A DNA stretch of 64,000 nt from an uncultured Oscillibacter sp. (lineage in GTDB: Bacteria; Bacillota; Clostridia; Oscillospirales; Oscillospiraceae). Below the pieces are notes generated by a model. It worked only from the letters and a program-made list of their open reading frames with translations. It was not told where the DNA came from and did not search any database. The position numbers were made by a program, and so were the translations under genes. Numbering within the stretch: the first letter of the stretch is position 1; each line of letters opens with the position of its first letter. Below, piece after piece: positions 24,521 to 33,606 of the stretch. Location: positions 22,553 through 86,552 of the forward strand of contig CAJUJW010000001.1 in assembly GCA_910586735.1 (NCBI GenBank). Reading direction: 5' to 3'.

Positions 24521-27500
24521 TTATTTCGCCTCCGGCTCCGCCTGTTTCTCCGGGGCCTTGGCGTTTTTTTTCACCCGCTGGCGCTTCCCTATCATCAGCG
24601 CAAGCGCCGCCAGCGCGGCCACGCCGCTTACGGCGGAGGGAATCAGCCACGGGACGCCTTGGGCGGGAGCGATGTTGAAGGTCCCGCGGGGGCCTCTCAT
24701 CGTCACGATCAAATAACTGCCGTTGGCCTCGGCGTCCAGGAGGACCCACTGTCCGTCCTGATACCGCCGGACCTCGGCCCGGCCCCCTGTGGTGTTCAAA
24801 AGTCGCAGCGCCACTTCCTCCCCCTGTTCCAGGTCCGCGCCGGTGAGGGAGACATCCCACAAAACCCCCTCCGTTGGGGCCGTGGAGGACAGAGCGGGTT
24901 GAACATGGAGGACGGCCTCCTCGGTGAACCGCCCCTCCGCCAGGGCCAGGGCCAGCTTGCCCTCCCGCGTCTCCCGGCTGGCCAGGAGGGTGACCCAGGG
25001 TGTGTACACCGCCTCCACGGTAACATCGGAACGCACGCCGGAGGCGTCGAACGCCGGCCACACGCCGTAGCAACCCTCCTTCTCCGGCACCTCGGGGAGG
25101 GTGAGGCGGGTCAGGTCGTCCCCGTAGAAGAAGGGAAGCCGGGCCGCCGTCTCTCCGTCCGCCGTCAGGGTCAGGGTGAAGGCGGTGAACTCCGCCGGGG
25201 CGTCGGGCAGGGCGGCCAGCTCCTCAAAGGGGACCGGCTCCGCCCGGCCCGCGTAGCTGACGCCGTCCACACCGGCCCAGCCGGTGTCCACGAAGCGGTT
25301 CCCGGACAGGACGCCGCCCTCCTCCGCCCATCCGGCTACGGCGCCCAGGTACTCCGTTCCCTCCAGGATGGTAGCGATGGCCCGGCAGTCCCGCAAACGT
25401 CCGGTCCAGCCGGCGACGCCGCCCACGTAGTTCCCGCCGGACAGGGTATTCTTGGCCCAGCAGCTCCTGATGGAGGCGTCCGCCCACCCGGCGATACCGC
25501 CCACGTAGTTCCCCCCGGTGCTGGTCACGGGGCCGTAGCTCTGGCAGTCCAGGGCGGCGCCCAGGTCCATCCGGCCCGCGACGCCTCCGGCGCAGTCCTT
25601 CTTGGCGGTGACGCTTCCCCGGTTCACGCAGCCCTGGAGGACCGCCTTTGTCTCATAGGTGGCGCCCAGGGACAGCTCGATGTCGTCCTCCGGGTCCAGG
25701 TCCACCTCCACCGCCACGGCTCCCGCGACGCCGCCCACGTTCCGGTCGCCCTCCACGGCCCCGGTGTTGGTGCAGTCGGCCGCCTTGCCCTCCCGGGTGG
25801 CGGCGATGTCCTCGTCGGAGGTGTCCTGGACGAGGCCCCCCTCCTGCCGCCGCTGGTCCAGGTTGTCTACGGCGTCCATCATCACATTGCAGATAATGCT
25901 GAACTGGCGGCTGACGGCCCGCAGGTCGCCGGTCAGGGTGTGGTTCCCGCTCTGGACGGCGCGGTTCAGCTCCTCCATCTCAACCGACAGCCCGCCCAGG
26001 GCGTCATAGAGGCTGCCGCCGGCCTCCCGGGCCTCCTCGCCCAGGCTGGTGAACCGGGCGGGGCCGTTTTGGGTCAGCTGGTCCACGCCGTCGCCGATGG
26101 ACCGGAAGGCGCTTTTCAGCAGCCGCCCGATGGCGGCGGAGGATTGGGTGGTATCCTGGAGGTCCTCCAGGGCGTCCCCCAGCTGGCCCGGCATGTCCCC
26201 GGCCGCTTCCATGGCCCGCTGGAGGCCGGTCAGGGCCCCGTCCAGGCGGTTTCCCGCGCCCTTCACGCTGTCAAAGGCCCGATGAATCTCCGCCCGGATC
26301 GCCGCCAGCTCCTCCCGGGAGGGGAGGGAGGGGGACCCGTCGGGAAACACCGCGTCGCGGACGGCGTCCAGCGCCGCCCGGAACCTCTGCACAGCCGCGT
26401 CCAGTTCCGCCCGGCTCTGGCGCAGGTCCCCGGCGGAGGAGCGGAGAACGTCAAAGACCGTCCCGCCGGTCTCCGCCGCCCCCTCCAGGTCCTGGAGGGC
26501 CCGGTCCAGCTGCTGGGACAGCCGGTCCAGCCGCTCTCCCGCGCCGGACAGGTCGTCCAGGGCGGGGGAGATTTTGTCCAGGGCGTTGGTCACGTCGGCG
26601 GCCAGGGTGTTGACCTCCGCCACGTTTTCGTCCACAAAGTCCGCGGCGCGGTCCAGCAGGCGCTTGGAGCTCTCCCGGGCGGCGTCGGTGAAGCCGCCCA
26701 TGGCGGTGAGCCGGGCGGAAATCCGGTCTCCGGTGCTCCCGGCGTCGCTGAGGGCCCGGTTGATCAGCCGGTCCAGGGTGTCCAGCTCGGCGCGCAGGCG
26801 GTCCAGGGTCTGGGGGCCGGGGTCCAGCACCAGCCAGGGTTCCGCCTGGCCCACGACACCGCCCACGTCCTTCCGGCCGTGGATGGTCCCGTTGTTGACG
26901 CACCCGGCCAGATAGCCCGACTGGCGGCCCACAATGCCCCCGGTGTTGTAGCCCACGTGGGGATAGCCCACGTCTCCGTCGTTGACACAGCTCTGCACCA
27001 CGCCGTCCGACAGGCCCGCGATGCCCCCGGTGTCGGCGCAGCCGTCCGTCAGGCGGAGGGCCCCGCCGCCGCCCGAGGCCAGCTCCTCCAGAACCGCCTC
27101 CTCCCCGGACTGGTCCGAGGCGGAGCGGGTCAGGTTGACCCCGGCGCGGTTGGCGCAGTTCAGCAGGAGCCCGGCGTTCCGGCCCGCGACGCCCCCGGTG
27201 CAGTCCTGGCCGCTGACGGAGCCGGAGACGGTACACCCGATGATCTGTCCCTGGGCCTCGTTGTGCCCGGCAATGCCGCCCACGGCGCTCTCCCCCCGCA
27301 CCGTGCCGGAGAAGGCGCAGTTTTGCAGCGTCCCGGCGTTCCGGCCTGCGATGCCGCCCACGGTGGAGCGGGTGCCCTCCGGGGCCACGGTTCCCTTCAC
27401 GGTCAGGTTCCGCACCGCCGCCCCCGGCTGGACATAGCGGAACAGACCCACGGTGGAGCCGGAGGCGGTGAGGGACAGCCCGGAGATGGCGTGTCCCTGG

Positions 27501-27799
27501 CCGTCAAAGACCCCGCCGAAGGTGGGAATGGGGGTGAAGTCCGCCCCGGTCAAGTCCAGGCCGGCGGTCAGCACCACCGTCTTGTCCCGGGACCAGGCGT
27601 CTAGGGCGCAGTCCTTCGCCAATTGACACAGGTCCTCCGCCTTGGAAATCGTGATTGTCACCGTATTCTCCGGGGCCGCCGTGTCCGCCGGGCCGGAAGA
27701 AGTCTCCTCCGGGGCGGCCCAGACGGGAACGCTCAGGGACAGGGCCAGCCACAGGGCCAGCGCCAGGGCGGAGAGCCGGTATGTAAGCCGTTTAGTCAT
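24521..27799 (-). CDS. Large secreted, membrane-anchored GLUG-repeat protein
   Basis: 1092 residues. A signal peptide (1-28, cleaved near VWA-AP), a first block of GLUG-type repeats (about 95-320; GGIAGxN...NC units), a helical region of about 325 residues rich in Asp/Leu heptads (325-650), a second GLUG block (about 670-850), a beta-rich domain, and a C-terminal membrane helix (about 1054-1074) followed by a Lys/Arg tail without an LPXTG motif. GLUG repeats occur in surface adhesins and bacterial proteases. The gene overlaps the MMPL pump gene by 8 bp, so the two are co-translated and probably act together at the envelope, for example as an extracellular accessory to the pump. No catalytic motif was seen. 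Confidence 0.85.
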   Translation of the reverse strand: MTKRLTYRLSALALALWLALSLSVPVWAAPEETSSGPADTAAPENTVTITISKAEDLCQLAKDCALDAWSRDKTVVLTAGLDLTGADFTPIPTFGGVFDGQGHAISGLSLTASGSTVGLFRYVQPGAAVRNLTVKGTVAPEGTRSTVGGIAGRNAGTLQNCAFSGTVRGESAVGGIAGHNEAQGQIIGCTVSGSVSGQDCTGGVAGRNAGLLLNCANRAGVNLTRSASDQSGEEAVLEELASGGGGALRLTDGCADTGGIAGLSDGVVQSCVNDGDVGYPHVGYNTGGIVGRQSGYLAGCVNNGTIHGRKDVGGVVGQAEPWLVLDPGPQTLDRLRAELDTLDRLINRALSDAGSTGDRISARLTAMGGFTDAARESSKRLLDRAADFVDENVAEVNTLAADVTNALDKISPALDDLSGAGERLDRLSQQLDRALQDLEGAAETGGTVFDVLRSSAGDLRQSRAELDAAVQRFRAALDAVRDAVFPDGSPSLPSREELAAIRAEIHRAFDSVKGAGNRLDGALTGLQRAMEAAGDMPGQLGDALEDLQDTTQSSAAIGRLLKSAFRSIGDGVDQLTQNGPARFTSLGEEAREAGGSLYDALGGLSVEMEELNRAVQSGNHTLTGDLRAVSRQFSIICNVMMDAVDNLDQRRQEGGLVQDTSDEDIAATREGKAADCTNTGAVEGDRNVGGVAGAVAVEVDLDPEDDIELSLGATYETKAVLQGCVNRGSVTAKKDCAGGVAGRMDLGAALDCQSYGPVTSTGGNYVGGIAGWADASIRSCWAKNTLSGGNYVGGVAGWTGRLRDCRAIATILEGTEYLGAVAGWAEEGGVLSGNRFVDTGWAGVDGVSYAGRAEPVPFEELAALPDAPAEFTAFTLTLTADGETAARLPFFYGDDLTRLTLPEVPEKEGCYGVWPAFDASGVRSDVTVEAVYTPWVTLLASRETREGKLALALAEGRFTEEAVLHVQPALSSTAPTEGVLWDVSLTGADLEQGEEVALRLLNTTGGRAEVRRYQDGQWVLLDAEANGSYLIVTMRGPRGTFNIAPAQGVPWLIPSAVSGVAALAALALMIGKRQRVKKNAKAPEKQAEPEAK

Positions 27800-30269
27800 G
27801 GAAGTCCGCCTCCTTTCCCTGGGTCAGCGCCGCCGGAGGCGGGCCCTCCCGGACCTCACCGGCGGCCACCGAGGCGTTGATGGTGCCGTGGAGCAGGCCG
27901 CTGAACTCGGCGTCCACCATGCCGGAGACGTAGCCCCGGACGTGGCCGTCTACCAGCAGGGTGCCGGTGCGGCTCTGAATGGGCAGCCGGGCCTTGATGG
28001 TAAAGGCCGTCTTCTTGATGATGATGTCCCCCAGCAGCAGAATCTGGGGCAGAATGCCCATGACCAGGAAGATGGAAATCAGGGTGCCCCGGCCCAGGCA
28101 CACGCCGATGGAGGCGATGGAGGCCGTGGTGGACAGCAGGCCGATGGCGATGCCCGCCGAGGCCAGGATGGTGCCCGAGGTGACGATGGTGGGGAAGGCC
28201 TCGTTGAGGGATTCGATGACCGCGTCCTTTAAGGACATGGTCTGTTTCAGCTCCACATAGCGGTTGGCTATGACAATGGCGTAGTCGATATTGGCCCCCA
28301 TCTGGATGGAGCTGACCACCAGGTAGCTGAGGAAGAACAGGGGCTCGTTCTGCAAATAGGGGAAGGAGAAGTTGATCCACACGCTGCCCTGAATCACCAG
28401 AATCAGCAGAACCGGCAAACCGGCGGACTGGAAGGTAAACACCAGCACCAGAATCACGAAGACGATGGTCAGAATGCCGATGAGGAGGTTGTCGTTTCCG
28501 AAGGAGGAGGACAGGTCAAAATCGCTGGTGGAGTTGCCCACCAGGAAGGAGTCCTCCGGGTAGTACCGCCGGACCACACCGTGGAGGGTGTCCAGAAAGG
28601 CGAAGGTCTCCTCTCCCTCCTCGGGCAGGTTCAGCTGGAGGACCAGGCGGCTGTAGTGCTCCCCCTTGAGCTGGAGCTGGGCGTCGGTGAGCTGGCCGTG
28701 GAGGTCCTCAATGGTCTCCGTCATCTCCTCGTCCAGGGAGACGTAGCCCTGGTCCATCATGTCGTAGACATACAGGAACATGTCGATGAGGGGCACGCCG
28801 TAGCCGTCCACGCCGGAGACCACCTGGCCGTAGCTCTCCTGGTCCACGGCGTAGGCGGAGTAGAGAAGCCGGGCCGTCTCAATGTCCAGGTCGGTCATCT
28901 CGGCGAACTGCCGGGGGGTCAGCCTGTCCGTGAGGACATAGCCGTCCATGGCGTCCACGCCGGCGAGGCCCAGCGCCGTGTCCGTCTCGGGCATCCGCTC
29001 CAGCTCCCGGAGGAGGCGCCCCTCCCGCTCGTAGTCCCCCTGGGGCACCAGCACCGCCAGGGTGTTCACCCGGCCGAAGGTTCCGTTCACCTTGGCCTGG
29101 GCGATCTGGGCCTCGCTCTCCCGGATGGTGGTCAGGTCCGTCTGACCGTAGGCGTAGGGGCAGCGGTTGGCGAAGATGAAGCCGCCGATGAGGAGAACGA
29201 CGAACAGAGGCGGCATGATAAACCGCGTCTTCACCGCCAGGCGGCCCCAGGCGGTGATTTTGGGCACAAAGCTGCGGTGGTGGGTGCGGTCAATCAGGGA
29301 GCTGAAGCTCATCAGCAGCCCGGGCATCAGGGTAAACACGGCCAGAAGGCTCAGCACGATGGACTTCATCAGCACCAGGCCCAGGTCATAGCCGATTTTG
29401 AACTGCATGAAGCACATGGCCCCCAGGCCCGAGAGCGTGGTCATGGAGGAGCCGGAAATCTCCGGGATGGCCTTGCTCAGGGCGGCGATGACCGCCTCCC
29501 GGGCCTCCAGCCGCTCCCGCTCCTCGGTGTAGCGGTGGCAGAGGATGATGGCGTAGTCGATGGCCAGGGCCAGCTGGAGCACCACCGCCACGGAGTCGGA
29601 GACAAAGGAGATCTCCCCGAAGACGAAGTTGGTGCCCTTGTTCATCAGCGCCGCCATGCCGAAGGTCATCAGCAGCACCGGAATCTCCATATAGGTGTGG
29701 GAGGTAAAGAGGAGCACCAGCAGGATAATCACCACGGCGATGGCCATGACCACCTGCATCTCGGACTCCAGGCTGGCGGAGGCGGAGTCCCCCACGTCGC
29801 CGGTGGTGTACACGTCGTACCCCTCCAGCAGGTCCTGGAGCCCGTAAAAGGCCTCCAGGCTTACCGGGTCGGAGGCGGTCCCATCGTAGGTGACGGAGAA
29901 CAGCGCCGCGCCGCCAGCATAGTGGTCCCGAGTGTTGTCAAACTCCACGGACTTCACGCCGGGAATGGCCCGAGCCTGTTCCGCCAGGCGATCCGCCTGG
30001 GCGTAGGCGATGTTGTCCACCATAATCCGGCTGGAGCCGAAGGTGACGAATTCCTCATCCATGATGGTCAGCCCCTGGCGGGTCTCGGTGGAATCGGGCA
30101 GGTAGCTGGTCAGATCGTCGTTCACCGCCACCCAGCCGCCGGAGAAGACGCAGAAGATGGCGACACCTATGTAGATCAGGTAGAACGCCTTGCGTTTATC
30201 CACAATGAAGGACGCGAGCCGTTCCATAGGGCTTTGTTTCTCGGAAACCTCCGGGGTGTGCTTGCTCAA
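27792..30269 (-). CDS. MMPL/RND-superfamily transporter
   Basis: 825-residue membrane protein with two repeats, each one helix, a large extracytoplasmic domain and a five-helix bundle. Helix 4 of the first repeat reads LALAIDYAIILCHRYTEER and of the second GANIDYAIVIANRYVELK: the D-Y pairs are the family's proton-relay positions. Start is a TTG at 30269 with GGGAG 11 nt upstream; a later ATG (codon 15) has no ribosome site. It probably exports lipids or a hydrophobic compound, using the proton gradient. Overlaps the GLUG-protein gene. Confidence 0.9.
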   Translation of the reverse strand: MSKHTPEVSEKQSPMERLASFIVDKRKAFYLIYIGVAIFCVFSGGWVAVNDDLTSYLPDSTETRQGLTIMDEEFVTFGSSRIMVDNIAYAQADRLAEQARAIPGVKSVEFDNTRDHYAGGAALFSVTYDGTASDPVSLEAFYGLQDLLEGYDVYTTGDVGDSASASLESEMQVVMAIAVVIILLVLLFTSHTYMEIPVLLMTFGMAALMNKGTNFVFGEISFVSDSVAVVLQLALAIDYAIILCHRYTEERERLEAREAVIAALSKAIPEISGSSMTTLSGLGAMCFMQFKIGYDLGLVLMKSIVLSLLAVFTLMPGLLMSFSSLIDRTHHRSFVPKITAWGRLAVKTRFIMPPLFVVLLIGGFIFANRCPYAYGQTDLTTIRESEAQIAQAKVNGTFGRVNTLAVLVPQGDYEREGRLLRELERMPETDTALGLAGVDAMDGYVLTDRLTPRQFAEMTDLDIETARLLYSAYAVDQESYGQVVSGVDGYGVPLIDMFLYVYDMMDQGYVSLDEEMTETIEDLHGQLTDAQLQLKGEHYSRLVLQLNLPEEGEETFAFLDTLHGVVRRYYPEDSFLVGNSTSDFDLSSSFGNDNLLIGILTIVFVILVLVFTFQSAGLPVLLILVIQGSVWINFSFPYLQNEPLFFLSYLVVSSIQMGANIDYAIVIANRYVELKQTMSLKDAVIESLNEAFPTIVTSGTILASAGIAIGLLSTTASIASIGVCLGRGTLISIFLVMGILPQILLLGDIIIKKTAFTIKARLPIQSRTGTLLVDGHVRGYVSGMVDAEFSGLLHGTINASVAAGEVREGPPPAALTQGKEADFHD

Positions 30270-30304
30270 GGCTGAATGCTCCCTTCCAAATTTCGTTGGA
30301 AAGT

Positions 30305-30333
30305 ATATTACTCTTTTTTCCCGGGAAAAGCAA
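30305..30333 (-). promoter_or_regulatory. Promoter of the MMPL-GLUG operon
   Basis: Reverse strand TTGCTT, 17-bp spacer, TAATAT, 36 bp upstream of the TTG start. Confidence 0.6.
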
Positions 30334-30395
30334 GGGGGGCTGGGGGAGATCTGGCGTGGGCACCGAACTCATGGATAAATTACATGGCAGCGGTT

Positions 30396-30559
30396 TAGGC
30401 CCTGTTTGAAAAATGTCAAAACGCCCAAACGGCGGATCTTTTTCCGCCACTCTGCGTTAAATTTTCTTGCCGGGCGACAGCCCGCCTGCGAAAATTTGCC
30501 TTGATTGGCGGAAAAATCTCTCGCCGTTGGTCATTCCGCCATTTTTCAAACAGGGCCTA
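30396..30559. mobile_element. MITE-like 164-bp palindromic element
   Basis: The ends are 20-bp perfect inverted repeats (TAGGCCCTGTTTGAAAAATG at the left, its complement at 30540-30559). The interior is itself an imperfect palindrome: CGGCG...TTTTTCCGCCA on one side matches the complement of TGGCGGAAAAA...CGCCG on the other, around a GCCGGGCGACAGCCCGCC centre. GGTT abuts both ends (30392-30395 and 30560-30563), consistent with a 4-bp target duplication. There is no coding capacity, so it would need a transposase elsewhere. Confidence 0.7.
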
Positions 30560-30682
30560 GGTTTAATTGATGTAAAATCAATTACTGGCTGCGTTTTTTG
30601 AGTGGGAAGAAACGGGGGACGACGGACTTGGGCATCCGCCGCGTCTTTTTAGAACTCCAGATTCCTGCCCTCGATACCGCAA

Positions 30683-30723
30683 AAGCGGCAGCCCCGGCCA
30701 TCAGAGGGTCAGGGCTGCCGCTT
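30683..30723 (-). terminator. Terminator of the MgtE gene
   Basis: AAGCGGCAGCCC and GGGCTGCCGCTT form a 12-bp stem; the reverse strand continues TTG just after it. Begins 8 bp after the MgtE stop. Confidence 0.8.
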
Positions 30724-30730
30724 CATGCCG

Positions 30731-32149
30731 CTAAAAGCCCAGAAGGTTTATCAAAAACACCCAGACCAGGCCGTAAAAGGAGACCACCGCGATAAGGTCG
30801 TTCACCGTGGTAATCAGCGGGCCGGAGGCCACGGCGGGGTCCACGTTCAGGCGTTTGAAAAGAATCGGAATTACCGTCCCGGACAGGCTGGAGAGGACGA
30901 TGGACGCCAGCAGCGCCAGCCCTGTACACAGGGACACGGAGAAGGCAAAGACCGGTGCCTGGCCCTTGAACACGACCAGATAAGCCCCCACCAGCGCCGT
31001 GGACAGCCCGCCCAGAATCAGGCCGTTCACAAGGCCCACCCGGGCCTCCTTGCGGACCAGGAAGCGCTTCTGCCCCCTGCTGACCTGTTCGTCCATCAAA
31101 ACGCGGATGGTCACGGCCAGGGACTGGGTGCCCACATTGCCGGACATGTCCAGAATCAGGGACTGGAAGCTGACCACGACGGCCAGCTGGGCCACCACGG
31201 GCTCAAACAGCCCTACCACGCTGGACACCAACAGCCCCAGTCCCAGCAGAATCACCAGCCAGGGCAGGCGCTTGCCGATGCTCCTTTTCAGGGGCTCCTG
31301 GAGATCCTCCTCCGCCGAGAGGCCCGCCAGCCTGGCGTAATCCTCTCCCAAAACGTCGTCCAAAAGGCGCGCCAGCTCCTGGGAGGTCAGCACGCCCCGG
31401 AGGCGGTTCTCCCCGTCCAGCACGGGAATGGAATCCTCGGAATAGTCCTTGACGCGCTCCAGGCACTCGTCCACCGGTTCCCCGGCGTAGACGTAGGGGT
31501 AGGAGGTCCGGGTGATGTCCTCCAGGGCGGTGTGCTCCCGGGCGATGATGAGCTTTTTCAGCTCAATGGCCCCCACCAGGACCTCGTCCTCTCCCACCAC
31601 GTAGAGGGTGGAAATGTTGTCGTGCTCCTCCGCCTGGCCGATGAGGGTCCGCATGGCCTGGCGGACCGTGCTGCCCGCGGGAATGGAGATGAAATTGGTG
31701 GACATTTTGCTGCCGATCTCGTCCTCGTCGAAGGAGCTGAGCAGCAAAATCTCCTCCCGGACCTCCTTGTCCATCAGCTCCGTCAGCGTGTTCCGGCGGC
31801 CCTTCTCCATCCGCTGGAGGCACTCCGCCGCCGTGGCGGCCTCCAGCAGGGAGAGCACGTCCACCTGCTTGCGGACGGACAGCTCTTCCATGTACTCGTC
31901 CAGCCGCCCGGAGTACGCCAGAACCCCGGCCAGGGAGGCGGCGTCCAGGATGCCGTAGAGCCGCCTCCGCTCCTCCCGGCTCAGCAGCTCCAGGGCCGCC
32001 GCGATGTCGTTCTCGTGGTAGGAGAGGATGCGCTCCTTTAAGGGCTTCGGCGTCAGGTCGCCCCGGAGGAGCCCGGCAATCTCCGCCCGGTAGTCCGGGC
32101 GCTGGGCGCCGCCCCGCGCCTCGCTGTTAAAAATCATCTTCTCATTCAT
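30731..32149 (-). CDS. mgtE: Magnesium transporter MgtE
   Basis: 472-residue Mg2+ channel/transporter: N-terminal superhelical domain (about 20-140), two CBS domains (about 145-265) that sense cytosolic Mg2+, and five membrane helices (about 300-472). The conserved pore-family stretch DMSGNVGTQSLAVTIR and the later GPLITTVNDL motif, typical of MgtE, are intact. AGGAGG precedes the ATG. It is transcribed alone from a promoter 270 bp upstream through a structured leader with its own small ORF and terminator. Confidence 0.96.
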   Translation of the reverse strand: MNEKMIFNSEARGGAQRPDYRAEIAGLLRGDLTPKPLKERILSYHENDIAAALELLSREERRRLYGILDAASLAGVLAYSGRLDEYMEELSVRKQVDVLSLLEAATAAECLQRMEKGRRNTLTELMDKEVREEILLLSSFDEDEIGSKMSTNFISIPAGSTVRQAMRTLIGQAEEHDNISTLYVVGEDEVLVGAIELKKLIIAREHTALEDITRTSYPYVYAGEPVDECLERVKDYSEDSIPVLDGENRLRGVLTSQELARLLDDVLGEDYARLAGLSAEEDLQEPLKRSIGKRLPWLVILLGLGLLVSSVVGLFEPVVAQLAVVVSFQSLILDMSGNVGTQSLAVTIRVLMDEQVSRGQKRFLVRKEARVGLVNGLILGGLSTALVGAYLVVFKGQAPVFAFSVSLCTGLALLASIVLSSLSGTVIPILFKRLNVDPAVASGPLITTVNDLIAVVSFYGLVWVFLINLLGF

Positions 32150-32210
32150 TGCTCCGTACCTCCTTTATGAGTCTTCGAAAAGGCGGGACGGCGGGCAAAA
32201 ATGGGCGTAA

Positions 32211-32268
32211 AAATACCATTGCCCTTCGCCCCGCCTTTCGCGGGGAAACACGGGCAATGGCATTCAAA
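32211..32268 (-). terminator. Terminator-like hairpin inside the mgtE leader
   Basis: Reverse strand: GCCATTGCCC pairs with GGGCAATGGT, with an inner CCCCGC-gaaa-GGCGGGG stem, followed directly by ATTTTTA. It stands 60 bp before the mgtE start codon, so it must be conditionally bypassed: a transcription attenuator. Confidence 0.75.
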
Positions 32269-32288
32269 TCCAGGCGCGGAAAAGGCGC

Positions 32289-32369
32289 TCAGAACGACCG
32301 CGGCGCGCAGCCGGGGACATTCCGGCGGGATCGGAATACCATGCCCCTATTTCGACTGCTGCTGTCCAT
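32289..32369 (-). CDS. Short leader ORF upstream of mgtE
   Basis: A 26-codon ORF beginning MDSSSRNRGMVFRSRRN, rich in Ser and Arg, with a GAGGTG ribosome site 4-5 nt before its ATG. It opens about 45 nt after the predicted transcript start and ends about 20 nt before the attenuator stem. No homology is claimed. The placement suggests that ribosome progress through it governs folding of the downstream terminator, as known for mgtL in enterobacteria. Confidence 0.5.
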   Translation of the reverse strand: MDSSSRNRGMVFRSRRNVPGCAPRSF

Positions 32370-32420
32370 GGTCTCACCTCGTTTCAAATGGGTAAAAGGG
32401 TGTGTGCGGGTTATGGGTTT

Positions 32421-32449
32421 ATTATACCACGGGAAGGCGGGAAAGGCAA
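32421..32449 (-). promoter_or_regulatory. Sigma-70 promoter of the mgtE leader transcript
   Basis: Reverse strand TTGCCT, 17-bp spacer, TATAAT. It predicts a leader of about 265 nt before mgtE. Confidence 0.75.
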
Positions 32450-32497
32450 TAGGTTGGGCGGGGGGGATATGTTCCGAGGATTATGCTCCGCGGCAAT

Positions 32498-33328
32498 TTA
32501 AATCAACCCCAACCGCCCAAACGCACAATACAAGCCGTCCTCATCCACCGGAGGGCAAACCAAATCAGCAACCTCTTTCAGCGCCGCGCTGCCGTTGCCC
32601 ATACACACCGAATACCCCGCCGTCTGGAGCATCTCCAGATCGTTCATACTGTCGCCGAAGGCAATGGTGTCCTCCACAGCAACCCCCAGGTACTCACTCA
32701 GCCGGAGTACGGCCGTCCCCTTGTTGAAAGCCTTGTTGATCAGTTCCCCGTTGACAATGCCGCAGGCGTCCGTATCCTGTACGCAGAAATGAAAATCGTC
32801 TTCCAGCGCCCGCATGGGCTTTTCCAGCCGTTCCTGCCCGGGGCTCATAAAGGTCAGGCCGTAGATCGGTTCCCCGTCATACTCCGCCATGGGCCGGATA
32901 TCCAGCTCGCTCTCAATCTGCACCCGCCAGCGCAGCAGCTCGCTGTTGGCCTTGGACCGGGCGTTTGCCGCCAGGAACTCCTTGAAGCCCTCATCCGTAT
33001 AGCTGTAGTTCCTGCTTCCAATTGTGCGGTAGACGCCGCTCTCCCGAAAAACGGTCAGCACCCGCTCCTGCTGTTCCGGCGTCATGGGGCAGTCGTAGAC
33101 CATCTGCCCGCCGTACTCGATACAGCCCCCGGAACAGCTGATGACCCCGTCAAAATGATATTTCAGCAGCGGAGACAGCATCCCGTAATTCCGCCCGGAA
33201 CACAGGACCGCCTTATGCCCGTTCGCCTGGGCGCGGCGGACCGCCTCCAGCGCCGAGTCCGGGGGGACGTTTTTCCCGGGTTCCGTCAGGGTGCCGTCGA
33301 TATCCAAGAAAATCAGCTTTTTTTCCAT
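32498..33328 (-). CDS. Cof-type HAD phosphatase
   Basis: 276-residue HAD-superfamily IIB hydrolase: motif I FLDIDGTLTEPG with the nucleophile Asp, motif II LCSGRN, and motif IV AFGDSMNDLEML. The C2 cap lies between motifs II and III. It dephosphorylates sugar phosphates or related metabolites in the cytoplasm. ATG at 33328 has AGGAGG 5 nt upstream; the in-frame ATG at 33346 overlaps that site. Divergent from the PTS gene and possibly linked to sugar metabolism. Confidence 0.9.
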   Translation of the reverse strand: MEKKLIFLDIDGTLTEPGKNVPPDSALEAVRRAQANGHKAVLCSGRNYGMLSPLLKYHFDGVISCSGGCIEYGGQMVYDCPMTPEQQERVLTVFRESGVYRTIGSRNYSYTDEGFKEFLAANARSKANSELLRWRVQIESELDIRPMAEYDGEPIYGLTFMSPGQERLEKPMRALEDDFHFCVQDTDACGIVNGELINKAFNKGTAVLRLSEYLGVAVEDTIAFGDSMNDLEMLQTAGYSVCMGNGSAALKEVADLVCPPVDEDGLYCAFGRLGLI

Positions 33329-33383
33329 AGCAGCCTCCTGTCCCATGTTTGGGTACTAAATGTACTCGTGTTCGTTTTGCTTT

Positions 33384-33411
33384 ATTATATATTGCGGGGC
33401 GAAGTTGTCAA
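33384..33411 (-). promoter_or_regulatory. Sigma-70 promoter of the HAD phosphatase gene
   Basis: Reverse strand TTGACA, 16-bp spacer, TATAAT, about 55 bp upstream of the start codon. Confidence 0.7.
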
Positions 33412-33495
33412 TAAGAAACGGCGGTTTTCTCCGTGTATGACTTCAATTCAGCCATTTATACAGTTTTCTGCACTGTTTTTTGACAGTTCTCACGA

Positions 33496-33524
33496 TTGAC
33501 AGGACCCGGGCGTTGTGATAGTTT
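33496..33524 (+). promoter_or_regulatory. Probable promoter of the PTS gene
   Basis: TTGACA, 17-bp spacer, TAGTTT, about 80 bp upstream of the EIIB start. Confidence 0.55.
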
Positions 33525-33606
33525 TTATTTACGAAATGAGCGCGCGCACATAAACAGAAATCCAGGCGAACCCAAGGGTATTCTTGTTTGTTATGAGGAG
33601 GAAGCT

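Noticed and set aside
24461..27604. A 1000-codon plus-strand open frame opposite the GLUG-protein gene
   Set aside because: It is the mirror of a high-GC gene: Gly/Pro/Gln/His-rich, without family motifs, ribosome site or plausible domains, while the minus frame has a signal peptide and clear repeats.
32150..32415. M-box magnesium riboswitch before mgtE
   Set aside because: Only a short AGGTGAG-like string resembles the M-box 5' end; I could not trace the remaining conserved segments. A covariance search would settle it.
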